Assembly (NCBI RefSeq): GCF_000350225.1
Contig: NW_005178851.1
Coordinates: forward strand, 1-64,000
DNA length: 64,000 bases
Reading direction: 5' to 3'
Source: Chondrus crispus
Lineage: Eukaryota > Rhodophyta > Florideophyceae > Gigartinales > Gigartinaceae
Shown here: piece by piece, positions 10,979 to 19,895 of the stretch
Layout: each line of letters begins with the position of its first letter
How positions within the stretch are numbered: the first letter of the stretch is position 1
Translations under genes and position numbers: made by a program
Notes under the pieces: generated by a model
The model's database searches: none
Seen by the model: only the letters and a program-made list of their open reading frames with translations
What the model was told of the DNA's origin: nothing

Positions 10979-13320
10979 TCAGCGGTATACGTTACACGCC
11001 CGGAGGAACGAGCGCACTTGGGTCAACGTCCTTGGGAACGTGAACGTCTTGAATGCGTCGGCCGCCGTATCAGCCACGCTCAACTTGCCTGGGGAGATGA
11101 CGTGCCCCAGGTAGTGCACCTTCGGTCGGAAGAAGCTGCACTTCTTGAGCTTAAGGGAGATACCGGAACTCCGCAGTAAGCTCAAGACGGTATCGAGATG
11201 CCTCGCGTGTTCTCCGTGCGTACGGGAGAACACGATCACGTCGTCGAGATAGACGAGGCATATTTGCCAGCGGACTCCGGAGAGTATTATGTCGAGCGCA
11301 CGTTGGAAGGTGGCCGGTGCCCCTTTGAGTCCAAACGGCATGCGCAAGTGGCGAAACGTGCCCATGTGCGTCATAAACGTGGTCTTATCCCGGTCTTCCG
11401 GAGCGACCGGGATCTGCCAATAACCGGAATTGCAGTCCAACGTGGTGAAGACGGTTGCATCTCCTAACGAGTGGATGCAGTCGTCCATCCGTGGCAGCGG
11501 ATACGAATCCGCTGCCGTCTTCTCGTTGAGACGCCGGTAGTCCACGCAGAACCGAAGAGAGCCGTCTTTCTTCGGTACGAGCACCACGGGGGACGCCCAC
11601 TCGGTGCTCGCAGGTTCGATAACCCCTGCGTTAAACATCTTGCTGACCTCCTTCGCGACCATTTCGCGCATGGCCGGGCCCTTCCGATAGGGCATGGAAC
11701 GAATCGGTTTCGTTCCCGGTTCGAGGGGAATGCGGTGCTCCGTGGCTTGGATTGTTCCAAGCGCACCGCTCCACAGACTCGAGTGCTTACGGAGCATCTC
11801 CAGTACGCGGCCACGGAGCTTGTCATCGTCGATGTATGACAGGTCGATCTCTTTTTTCCAATCCATCGGTGGATTTTCGGGATCCTTTTGCTGGGGGAGT
11901 ACAGTACCCTTCGCCGTCGGTTGGCATAAAGGCGACCGCTCGTCCGGGTCGACCCCCCTGCCCCCGGCGGTGGTCTTATCGTCGGAGTTGGATCGGCCAA
12001 CTCCTACCCCGCCGACTTGATCGGTCACGTCGGTCAGGTGTAGCGCGTGCGCGATCCCCTCGGCGACCTTACGTTCGGGAGTGAGGATCGCGAGGGGGTT
12101 GCGCTTCGCGTATCCCACGACGGTGTGCTTCGGAAGCCTCTTTTCTCGTCGTGAGAAATTCGCGACGATGACGTCGAAGGTCTGATTCGGTAGGACCTCC
12201 GCGACGCCATTCGTCAGCCTCACTCCATGTCGGTGTTGGAGTGAGGGCTTGGGTTCCAGGAACACGAGGCCCCTCCCTGCCGTTGTCACACGCACGCGGG
12301 CTTGTGACATCGCGGGGATGGTAACCCAGCGGGCGATTCGGATCGCTTGCGGGGCCTCCTCGCGTACGTCTGGCCGACCCGTGTGTCGCCCGTGTCGCCT
12401 GGTAGGGGGAGTCAACTCCCCCTTTCCGTCGACGATGGCAACGGAACCGCCTTGGCGTAGCTCCATTCGTTGAGCTTCGATGTCGATAGATCGCACGTGC
12501 GTATCGATGAAGGCCGTGCCGAGGAGGACCGGCACGGCGAGCTGGTCCGCGACTACGAACGGAATTCGGAACACCGTGTTCCTCAACCGCACGGCCAGGC
12601 GGACGACGGCGGAAAGCTTGAGGGGGTTGCTATTCGCGCCTGCCAGTCGTGGCAGAGGTGCGTCGTGCACGACGTAACGCGTCCAATCGGGGGGAAGGTC
12701 GGCCTTCCTCACCAGATTATACCCCGAGCACATATCAACGGCGATCGTGCGGGGTTTAAATGCATTTCCCTCTGTGGCTATCGAGCCGAGGACGTTGTAG
12801 ATATTCGACGTCATAAGGCAAATGACGCCGTCGACAACCTTCCGGGCGACCTTATCGAAGAGGTCGTTCCGCCGGGGCCTTCGATTTCGGTGCTGGCCCC
12901 GCTTGCGTTTCCTTCTCCCCCTTCCTTGGGGCGTCCGCGGATCAGTGACGCCCCTCGGATTACTCGAGTCCGTACAACACGGACCTTTCTCCGGCGACCT
13001 TGGGCTCGCGGGAGTCAGGGGGTCGACCGAATCTTTTCGGTCGTCGTTGCCCCCGTCGCCTTCGTTACGCCTCACCGGGACGTCGGCTGTCCCCGTGTCT
13101 TGTTCTCCTAACGTCGGGCCTTCGGAGGCCTCGACGTGCGCTCTCTCCTCTATCGGCATTACAGGAGCTCCCGTGTTCACCTCCGGTAGCGGGGGATGTA
13201 TTATCGGACAATACCTCCCGTGTCCTTGGCGAGCACGCGGGGTCGGGTCTAGTTCGTGGGGAAGAGACGGCTCACGCGACCGCGTGTACGTAACCGTCTT
13301 ACCCTTTTTTCGAACTACCT
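10979..13320 (-). pseudogene. Element A protease and reverse transcriptase (5' part of pol)
   Basis: The frame starts with GTG at 13180 but is open further upstream to at least 13320, where it overlaps the gag tail, so a gag-pol fusion is likely. A basic linker (about residues 88-104 from 13180) precedes an aspartic protease whose active site reads VDMCSGYNLV (residues 148-157), against LDTGAGPNLV in family B: the catalytic Asp stays, but Thr-Gly became Met-Cys. RT follows with FCVDYRRLN, LPRMDDCIHSLG, FTTLDCNSGYWQ, FGLKGAPATFQRAL and the YLDD box at 644-647. The frame ends at NVYR followed by TGA at 10979-10981; family B has NVYRRF, so this is a CGA-to-TGA nonsense change. Confidence 0.93.
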
Positions 13321-13853
13321 GTGCTATCGGAGCTAACCTCCTGGCTATCGACTGCCAGGTCTTCTTCGGGTAGCCGTCCGCGTGGGTCGGGACGATTCCC
13401 CCACTCCGGCTCAGCGGCCCTGGCGAAGTATTCCGGTACTTCCGGGCCTTGACCTGCGGCGTCCGGTCGTCGCAGGATATGGGGGACGAAGCGAGTCGGC
13501 TCGCCTTCGTGACCCTCCGTGGGTAGAGGGTACGGATCCTCTACCCAGTCTTGCAGGTACATTATCGCATTTTGTACCTGTTGGGGTAACCGAGAACGGT
13601 CTCGGTCCCCTCTCTGCTCTTGGCGCGGGTATCTTGTGTCCGCCTGGCGGTAGGCGGGTCGATCCCGACGATCGACTTCGTTACGACGGTACCCGCCTCC
13701 ACGGGGGGCGAAGCGTGCGCCCCCACCCGATCGGTTCGCGAAACCTTGACGCGGGGGACGGCCCTCGCCCGCCGCTTGCCGGAGGAGATTATGCGCCCCT
13801 GGGCGCGTCTCCATCTGGTAGCGGTAGTTCCTGTCCGCCGTGAACATTCGTTG
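13299..13853 (-). pseudogene. Element A gag tail / gag-pol linker after an in-frame stop
   Basis: It lies in the same frame as gag, directly after the gag TAA (13854-13856), and stays open for about 185 codons. It is very rich in Arg, Gly, Pro, Asp and Gln and ends SSKKG-stop at TCG AAA AAA GGG TAA (13299-13313). The protease frame is +1 relative to it and overlaps here. Either the stop and the A6 run are recent defects in one long gag-pol frame, or they are recoding sites. Dropping one A of the run would fuse the frames. Confidence 0.7.
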
Positions 13854-15869
13854 TTACGGCGACAGGAACGGGCACGCGTACATGGCATGCCCGTACGTAC
13901 GGCATAGCCAGCACACGTACGCGCTGCCGTCCGTTGAGGCGAAGGTCGCCGCGTGCCGCGCCTCCTCATCGGGGAGGAGGGGCACGCGGGGCGAGGCGCT
14001 TCCCTTATCTCGATTCGAGATATCGAGCTCGGCGACGCGGGGGTCCGTGTCCCTTGCCACTCTCGGAGTGGCCGCGAATGCGGTCGCGTAACTCGATGTC
14101 GTTCCGGTCGACATCGGTGAGGGGGTTCGTGCCCCCACGGGCCCTGCTCCTTGCGTAATGAGAACAGGGTCGGCCTGCCACTCATCCTCCCCGATATGGA
14201 GGGTCCAGGCGGGCGAACTTGTCGCGGCGGACTTCGTAGTCCTGCCAGCCCTCCCTGCCGGTTTCGGATCCGGCAGAGGTAAACCGCGCCGAGCGCGGTA
14301 CGTTGTACCTTCCGCCGTGGCCATACGGCGGATGGTCGGAAGATCGGTCTTCTGACTGCCTGGCAGCCTTTGCACCGTCTCGGATACTGCGGCACGGTTT
14401 GCTGGTGCAAGTCCCCGCACGAAGTAGTGCGCGAGGGACTGTTCGGAGAAGACTACCGTGCATCGGAACGCGGCAGTCTCGAGTCGGTTAGCAAATGTGC
14501 TTTCCGTCTCATGCGATTGCTGTCGCGCCGTAGCGACAGCGTCGTACGCTTCACCTAACACGTCATCCGTGAGGTAGCGTTTCAAGAATTGATTCACGAG
14601 CCCCGGCCAGCTCACGTCGTCGTGGAGCTGGCCGGCGCGGAGGCCACGCATCGTATAACTCGTATACAGGCGCTCCCCGTCGCGCTCGAGGAAGTGCGCG
14701 AGGACTCGTACCGCAACACCTTCGGTCAGGTGTTGCGAGTTGAAGGTGATTCGGATATCCTTCAAGAACGGCAGCAGCTGGATCGGGTCGGTACCGTCGA
14801 AGCTGCGCATCGTGGGACGGATCCCACGACAGCGTTGGACGTACTTCGCGATCCGTCCCGCGTCACCCGAGGTAACGAGCCTCGAGGTGTTATCCAAGCG
14901 GTACATACGATAGTCAGCAACGGCGCTGAACTCTTGGATCATCGTATGTACCGGCTCGAGCCCGGGTTCAGCGGGACCCAGCGTGCCGAAGGAGGTAACC
15001 GGTAGCGTACGGACGTCTACCGGACCTGGATGCTCGGCGTAACTCGCCGGCAGGTAGCCGCCCCAGCGGGGATCGACGGGGAACATTGGTTCTCCGGATC
15101 CGCAGGCGGCTCCTCCACGGTCCTGTTCGTCCGCGTACGATACGCGGTCCACTTGCCGCCTACTTCCGGCGATAGGCGGCAAGGCTTGCGTCTCAGACGC
15201 GAAGTTCGCGTCTATCGGAGGACGGCTTCCTTCTGCAGTGCGACTGGTAGCGGCACCAGTCGGACGCCAACCTTCGGGGGCGGCGGCGCTCGGAGGTACA
15301 GTACCGCCGGGCCCTCTCGAGGGGGCACCGGGTAGCCCTTCGGCCATGGTACGTTCCATGTCACGAGCACGCCGACGAGTGGCGTTGAGCTCAGCGGAGA
15401 GGTGCGCAAACGCACCCAATTGCTCTGCGGTCGGAGAGGTTCGGTCCTCGGGTCGTCTCACCGAGGTCGGCCTCTCAGGGCGACCTTGCCCGGACGGTCC
15501 GGGCGAGGCGAAACGGGAGTCTTCGACGAGCACTATCCGCGAGTGTAACTCGTCGATCAGTGCTCGGAGATTCTCTAAGGACTGCGTCACTCTATCGAAC
15601 CTCCCTTCACGCAGGGAGCGGAGTTCGGCCATACATCGAGTGTATACATGGTCCGATACATCGATCCGACGGGAAGTACGGACTTCCTCGATGTATTCGG
15701 CTATGCGTTGGAACATCGCCGCCGCTCTTTCCTCGGAGGATCCGAGCGACGGTTCGCGGTCACGAGGACCTGCGTCGCCGTCGCCTGACAGGGCGGATGG
15801 GGACTGCACAGCGGCCGGACTCAGATCCGCCACTTCGGAGCGGATCGAGGGCTCAAACTCTTGGCTCAT
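13854..15869 (-). CDS. gag: Element A Gag (capsid and nucleocapsid polyprotein)
   Basis: 671 residues from an ATG at 15867-15869, about 80 nt inside the 5' LTR. The N-terminal third is acidic and predicted helical (RIAEYIEEVRTSRRIDVSD; SLENLRALIDELHSRI). A Pro/Gly/Arg-rich stretch follows, then the Retrotrans_gag capsid fold (about residues 370-560: MRSFDGTDPIQLLPFLKDI, LVNQFLKRYL, FANRLETAAF, FVRGLAPANR). The C-terminus holds one CCHC zinc knuckle, C653-C656-H661-C666. Gag assembles the cytoplasmic particle and packages element RNA. The frame is open from start to the TAA after FLSP, and the same frame continues beyond it. Confidence 0.9.
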   Translation of the reverse strand: MSQEFEPSIRSEVADLSPAAVQSPSALSGDGDAGPRDREPSLGSSEERAAAMFQRIAEYIEEVRTSRRIDVSDHVYTRCMAELRSLREGRFDRVTQSLENLRALIDELHSRIVLVEDSRFASPGPSGQGRPERPTSVRRPEDRTSPTAEQLGAFAHLSAELNATRRRARDMERTMAEGLPGAPSRGPGGTVPPSAAAPEGWRPTGAATSRTAEGSRPPIDANFASETQALPPIAGSRRQVDRVSYADEQDRGGAACGSGEPMFPVDPRWGGYLPASYAEHPGPVDVRTLPVTSFGTLGPAEPGLEPVHTMIQEFSAVADYRMYRLDNTSRLVTSGDAGRIAKYVQRCRGIRPTMRSFDGTDPIQLLPFLKDIRITFNSQHLTEGVAVRVLAHFLERDGERLYTSYTMRGLRAGQLHDDVSWPGLVNQFLKRYLTDDVLGEAYDAVATARQQSHETESTFANRLETAAFRCTVVFSEQSLAHYFVRGLAPANRAAVSETVQRLPGSQKTDLPTIRRMATAEGTTYRARRGLPLPDPKPAGRAGRTTKSAATSSPAWTLHIGEDEWQADPVLITQGAGPVGARTPSPMSTGTTSSYATAFAATPRVARDTDPRVAELDISNRDKGSASPRVPLLPDEEARHAATFASTDGSAYVCWLCRTYGHAMYACPFLSP

Positions 15870-15930
15870 CTCAACGCGATCGGTTCGCAGAGGGAAGCGG
15901 AAGTCTTCTCGGAGATCGGACTCTAGGGTC

Positions 15931-15948
15931 TTCTAGGTCGGGAGACCA
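15931..15948 (-). promoter_or_regulatory. Element A primer binding site
   Basis: On the minus strand TGGTCTCCCGACCTAGAA lies 1 nt inside the 5' LTR. It begins TGG, complementary to a tRNA 3' CCA. The implied tRNA 3' end, CTAGG-TCGGGAG-A-CCA, fits a T-stem plus a 7-nt acceptor strand. Family B uses the same 18 nt, so both families prime from the same tRNA; its identity cannot be told here. Confidence 0.85.
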
Positions 15949-15949
15949 C

Positions 15950-16619
15950 TGTAGCATAAACACCCCCAGCGATAGGGGTGTATGCACAGTTCGACCGAGA
16001 CCCTTGTCGATCGGGAAGACGGGGGTGAAGCAGGACACTAGCTAACGGCACCGGGCAGCGGGCCCGGGTAGCGTGGTAGAGCGGAACGGGGAGGACGCCG
16101 GTACGCGCGAGCGGTTCGACGCCACGACGCCCCGGCGCGGTACTGGGTAACGATCCAGTACCGACGGGCGGAGGCGGAGCGGGCTCGTGGGCGTACCGCG
16201 CGCGTCCTCAACCCGCGCTCGGTGCCGCTTCTAAGGTAATTAGCGAGCGTTACCTTAGAATAAGCGGAAGTCGGACCTTGACGGTCGGTGGGTGACAAGT
16301 CCGTGCTTGTCCTTCTCCACCGCCGCCGGTCCGCTCCATATTTAATGTACATAATCACCTATCATAGTAGTACAGTACCGATGTACTGTAGCGACGTACT
16401 GTAGTGGTCGGTCCACACTGTAATACTGTCAGCCATTGGGGCTGACAGTACACGTGTGTGCGCGCTCTTCGGTCCCGCGCGTACACGTGTACACGTGCGC
16501 CCCCTGTACTTGGGGGTACACGTGGTGGTACTGTAGAGCATCGATCCCTACAGTAACCGATCCGATTCTGAGTTGATCTAATCTAGAATAAAGCCCCAAG
16601 GGGGGGGGGTTATACTACA
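15950..16619 (-). repeat. Element A 5' LTR
   Basis: 670 bp, nearly identical to 3568-4238. It starts TGTAGCATAAACACC and ends TTATACTACA on the plus strand and is followed by the CCCTC duplication. The hairpin found at 4044-4070 recurs at 16424-16450 with one loop change. Confidence 0.96.
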
Positions 16620-16624
16620 CCCTC
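16620..16624. repeat. Target site duplication of element A, right copy (CCCTC)
   Basis: Identical to 3563-3567; the B1 LTR resumes here with CCCTCTGACCACC. Confidence 0.95.
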
Positions 16625-17449
16625 TGACCACCAAGTCAGTAAAGGTAACCCGAGTTGCCGGAGTTGAATGTCGGCTTGGTCGAAGTCCGTCTCTACCAAG
16701 AAGCTCCCTTTTACCTAAGCCTACGGTATCCTTCAGCGCTCGGGGGTCCCATTCCTTTTCCTTATCCTTTTACCTTTTCTATCTCTAATTCCTATCCTTT
16801 TCTATCTCTACATATATTTTTCCCTTAATTATATTGGTTCCATCGGAGTCGGTTGCCACCGATCCGGTGTAGGTGTTTTAGCCATCGGGCAACACGTTGT
16901 GTAGCGCTGCTACTGTTTCAAGTTCCGTAGGAAGGCTGTTGTAACGACGCCACCGTCGAAGGTCTTACTGTATAAGACAGAGTTGGTACCGCCTACCGCG
17001 ATCGCGATCGCGCTGGTGAGGGTGCTTTTAGCCATCGGGCAACACGTCGGTAGTAGCGTTGCTACACGGTTACGATCCCGTCGGGTAGTGCTGAACAAGC
17101 CCCCGTCGAAGACCTTGAATTATACCCAAGGTGCTGAAGACGCTCGTCGAGCATTGGCCTTACAACCCAGCGAACCGCGGTTACATTCTCGTAGACAAGC
17201 CCAACCCGCACTCGTCGAGCGCTCAAGTCTTCACAAGTCTCTACCACCATTATCCTCCCGGGCCGGGTGTCTTTCCTTAACCCCCCCGTCGGAGTCGAGC
17301 TACCGTGGGCCGCAAGCCCACACAAAGGGAAAGGCAGTCTCGAACCTCCGTAGCGCGTGCCATCAGCAGTGGTTGTTGCTGTTGTTGTTTTCTTCTTTTT
17401 GTTTGACCGTCGGACTGTGTTCGCGGCCTGCCAGGCACATTGCACTACA
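16625..17449 (+). repeat. B1 5' LTR, right part
   Basis: It continues the LTR from TGACCACCAAGTCAG to the terminus CACATTGCACTACA. It contains, as in all B LTRs, a C/T-rich block, a ~35-bp internal direct repeat (GCCATCGGGCAACACGTCG at about 16880 and 17030) with hairpin-prone GTAGCGCTGCTAC-type ends, and a GTT/TGC microsatellite near 17370. Open frames of about 100-170 codons seen here recur in every B LTR and are not genes. Confidence 0.95.
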
Positions 17450-17453
17450 AAAG

Positions 17454-17474
17454 TGGTCTCCCGACCTAGAATTG
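17454..17474 (+). promoter_or_regulatory. B1 primer binding site
   Basis: TGGTCTCCCGACCTAGAATTG starts 4 nt after the LTR. CCCGACCTAGAATTGT is repeated 26 bp further on (17486-17501) in B1 and also in B2, but not in B4. Confidence 0.85.
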
Positions 17475-17525
17475 TCTAAAGCAAACCCGACCTAGAATTG
17501 TGTCGACGACAGTCTCGGTCTGGAG

Positions 17526-17545
17526 TTGCACTACAAAAGTGGTCT
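17526..17545 (+). repeat. Echo of the LTR end / PBS junction
   Basis: TTGCACTACAAAAGTGGTCT is an exact 20-nt repeat of 17440-17459, which spans the LTR end and the start of the PBS, 86 bp upstream. B2 has it at 37142-37161 with one change and B4 near 62615 with two; a degraded form lies in B3 near 60450. It precedes TGGTAACGG-like sequence, then the T-rich leader to the gag ATG. Confidence 0.85.
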
Positions 17546-17612
17546 GGGTAACGGAGTCTCTTTTTTATTTTTTGTTTGTAACTTTTTTTGTGTAGGTTCG
17601 CTCGTACGAGCG

Positions 17613-19895
17613 ATGTCGACAAGCGCACCCGGGGACGTCGGTCCCGGGGCGAGTAGGAGCGGATCGGCAAGGGCGTCGAGGATCCCGCGAGGTCCTCGCA
17701 CCCGAAGCCAGGCCAGTACGGCCACGGATCCTGAAGGTCAAGAATCCCCGACGGGGATTGAAGCTGACAAGGATAACCTATCCTACAGGTTCGAAAAGAT
17801 GGGCGGGGAAATTCGCCAAGAAATGACGAAAAATCTCGAGGCTGAATTAGCCCTCGTCCGGAACAACTGGAGCTGCAAGCATCCGAGTTCCACACTGTTT
17901 TAGGAGAGCTATCGGCTCGAGTGGATCTCGTCGAGAAGGAGCGAGGTGATGCGACCGACGGTCTGGAGCCGGAGGTCCTAGCTTCGTTGAAAATGTCAGT
18001 CAAGGACGCAAGGCGCGACGCGAATCAAGCTTTGGAGTCCTTAGGTAAATTTAGAAGCAGTATCGACGACAGGTTCGACCGCGCCGCTCATCGTCTCAAG
18101 GACCTTGAACAGGTCGCCGGGCAAGAGCCGCTCCCAACGGGTCGAGAAGGCGACCGTCAATCGAAGAAGGACAAGGCCGCTGTGCAGCGGAGTTCCAAGT
18201 CGAACACTTCGAAGAAGGATCTGCGACGCTGGAGCAAGAGTCACGGTAGTGACGAGCCGGAGGACCAAGACTCAATGACCGAGTCGAATGGCCTTTCCGA
18301 AGGTGGTGACGACGATTCGTCGAACCATGCCAGCGATTCCGAACATCGTTCAGAGGAAGGAAAAGGAATTTCGCAGGGCAAGAAAATAACCTCCAGACGG
18401 GGCGGGATCACTTCGTCCGCCTCGCGGAGAGACAAGGACGCTGAGCCAGAAGACGTCGCAACGCGACGGGGGCCGGGATGGGAGGAGTTGCAGGAGCTGA
18501 ATCCGACCAACTACCTCTTCAAGAAATTACTTTCGTACCGAAAGTACCGCTTGCCGAACCCGCAGACGTATTTGTCAAGTTCCCTGCGGACCGCCGTGCG
18601 AAAAATCAGGAGTGATATTCCGCCTAAGGTGAAGAAGGACAACACGTTCACAGATGAGGACGGGGTCCTTGTGTTGGATTTTTTGGCAAAATTAGTTCAA
18701 GAGTTTGATACTCAAGAAATGAACGAGGGGCAAGCGATCCGCTTGTTGCCCGAATTTCTAAGTGGCATCGCCTTGAGACAGTACACTTCGGTGTCTCAGA
18801 CGGCCGGGTCCCATCACGGAAAGGTGTCCGTTTGGCCAGAGGCCGTACAGTGGTTGTTGAGGAGTTTCGCAACCGACGAGGCGATCCGTCAAGCCGTGCT
18901 CGAATTGCGAGAAGTTCAGCAAAGACCGTCTGAAGACGACATGGAATTTTTCATTCGCCTAACAGACGCGAGTAATCGCTTTGGGAATTTTTATTCTATG
19001 GAGGAGCAGATGACCATGTTCATCCAGGGGCTAGATGCCAGTATTAAGCCCATGGTCTCGCAGTATGGACAAGATAACCGAGATGTCTCATTTTTGAGAT
19101 TGGTAAATTACGCAAAGGCGCATGGCTCGGCGAGCCACGCGAAGGACAAGAAGACCAAGAAGGTCACGATTCAGACGCCGTCGACGTTCAGGGCGGGGAA
19201 GAAGCCGAGGGCTTCTTATCCCGGTCGTAAAGGTCACGCCGCCGTTCACTTAGCGGAGACAATCTCCGCGTCAGATGAACGCGGTGCGCACGGAAGCAGC
19301 GAAAATCATTATGAAGGAGCATTGGTAGCCGAAGGCAATTTTATTGAGCCATCGGAGGTCTACGGACACGAGGACTACGGGGCAAGCGGGTCGTCAACTT
19401 TACCGACACCCACATACACGACGGAGTCGTTTTCAGAGCCCACGGATCCCGTGATGATGTTCCGGGGGCGCGGCCACACGCCGGCGCCACGCATTCCGAT
19501 GGAAGACAAGGGTACAAAGTTTCGAAGGCCAGGCTGGATGGGAAGGCCGCAACATCAAGGAAGGCCGCCGGCCCGTGGAGGACCTGCCGCAATATCCCGT
19601 CAAGAAGCACGGACTGGTGTGCTATCATTGCTATGAAAAGGGGCACGCTGCGCCAACGTGCATTCTTTCCCTCCGGGAAATGCACCGAGTTTTCGGAAAT
19701 AATGAGGCGTTGTCTCCGATGGAGAGGTTAGGAATGCCATCGACGAGTTATCTGAAGGTCAAAAATTGGTTCGATTCGCAGACGGCGAGAACGCCGAGTG
19801 CTTCAACGCCGAGGCCGAACCAACCCTTCAGAGGGCCCGCCGTGGGGCCCGCGTCGTCGGACGTGAGAAGGAACCCGCAGCGGCAGGAAGACTAG
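17613..19895 (+). pseudogene. gag: B1 gag, two frameshifts
   Basis: It starts at ATG 17613 (MSTSAPGDVGPG), as in B4. A missing G in CCGGAACAACTGG (about 17863; B4 has CCGGAAGCAACTGG) shifts the frame after 84 codons. The frame then continues through 17921-19636: predicted coiled coil, a Lys/Ser/Asp-rich linker, and the Retrotrans_gag capsid core (FLAKLVQEFDTQEMNEGQAI; VQWLLRSFATDEAIRQAV; RLVNYAKAHG). A 2-nt loss near 19580 shifts it again into the last segment (to 19895), which holds the zinc knuckle CYHCYEKGHAAPTC. Gag would form the particle and bind RNA; this copy can make only fragments. Confidence 0.92.

Larger units (their letters stand above)
3568..16619 (-). mobile_element. Ty3/gypsy element A, complete but defective, nested in the B1 LTR
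   Basis: The 13.05-kb element lies on the minus strand: 5' LTR 15950-16619, PBS 15931-15948, gag 13854-15869 with a read-through tail to 13299, protease-RT 10979-13320, RNase H and integrase with chromodomain 8578-10978, a 4.3-kb post-pol region, PPT at 4239-4252 and 3' LTR 3568-4238. The LTRs are nearly identical over 670 bp, which suggests a fairly recent insertion. Three defects are visible in the genes: an in-frame TAA at the end of gag, a TGA at 10979-10981 and a 1-nt insertion near 10585. A +1 frame change at an A6 run near 13305 may be a fourth or may be programmed. Confidence 0.95.

Noticed and set aside
10979-10981. Repeat-induced point mutation (RIP) as the cause of the many stops
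   Set aside because: Many lesions are C-to-T or G-to-A, but they occur in mixed contexts (CGA, CAA, TGG) and many others are indels; no dominant CpA bias is visible by eye.
12470-13111. 213-codon plus-strand open frame
   Set aside because: Shadow of the element A protease region.
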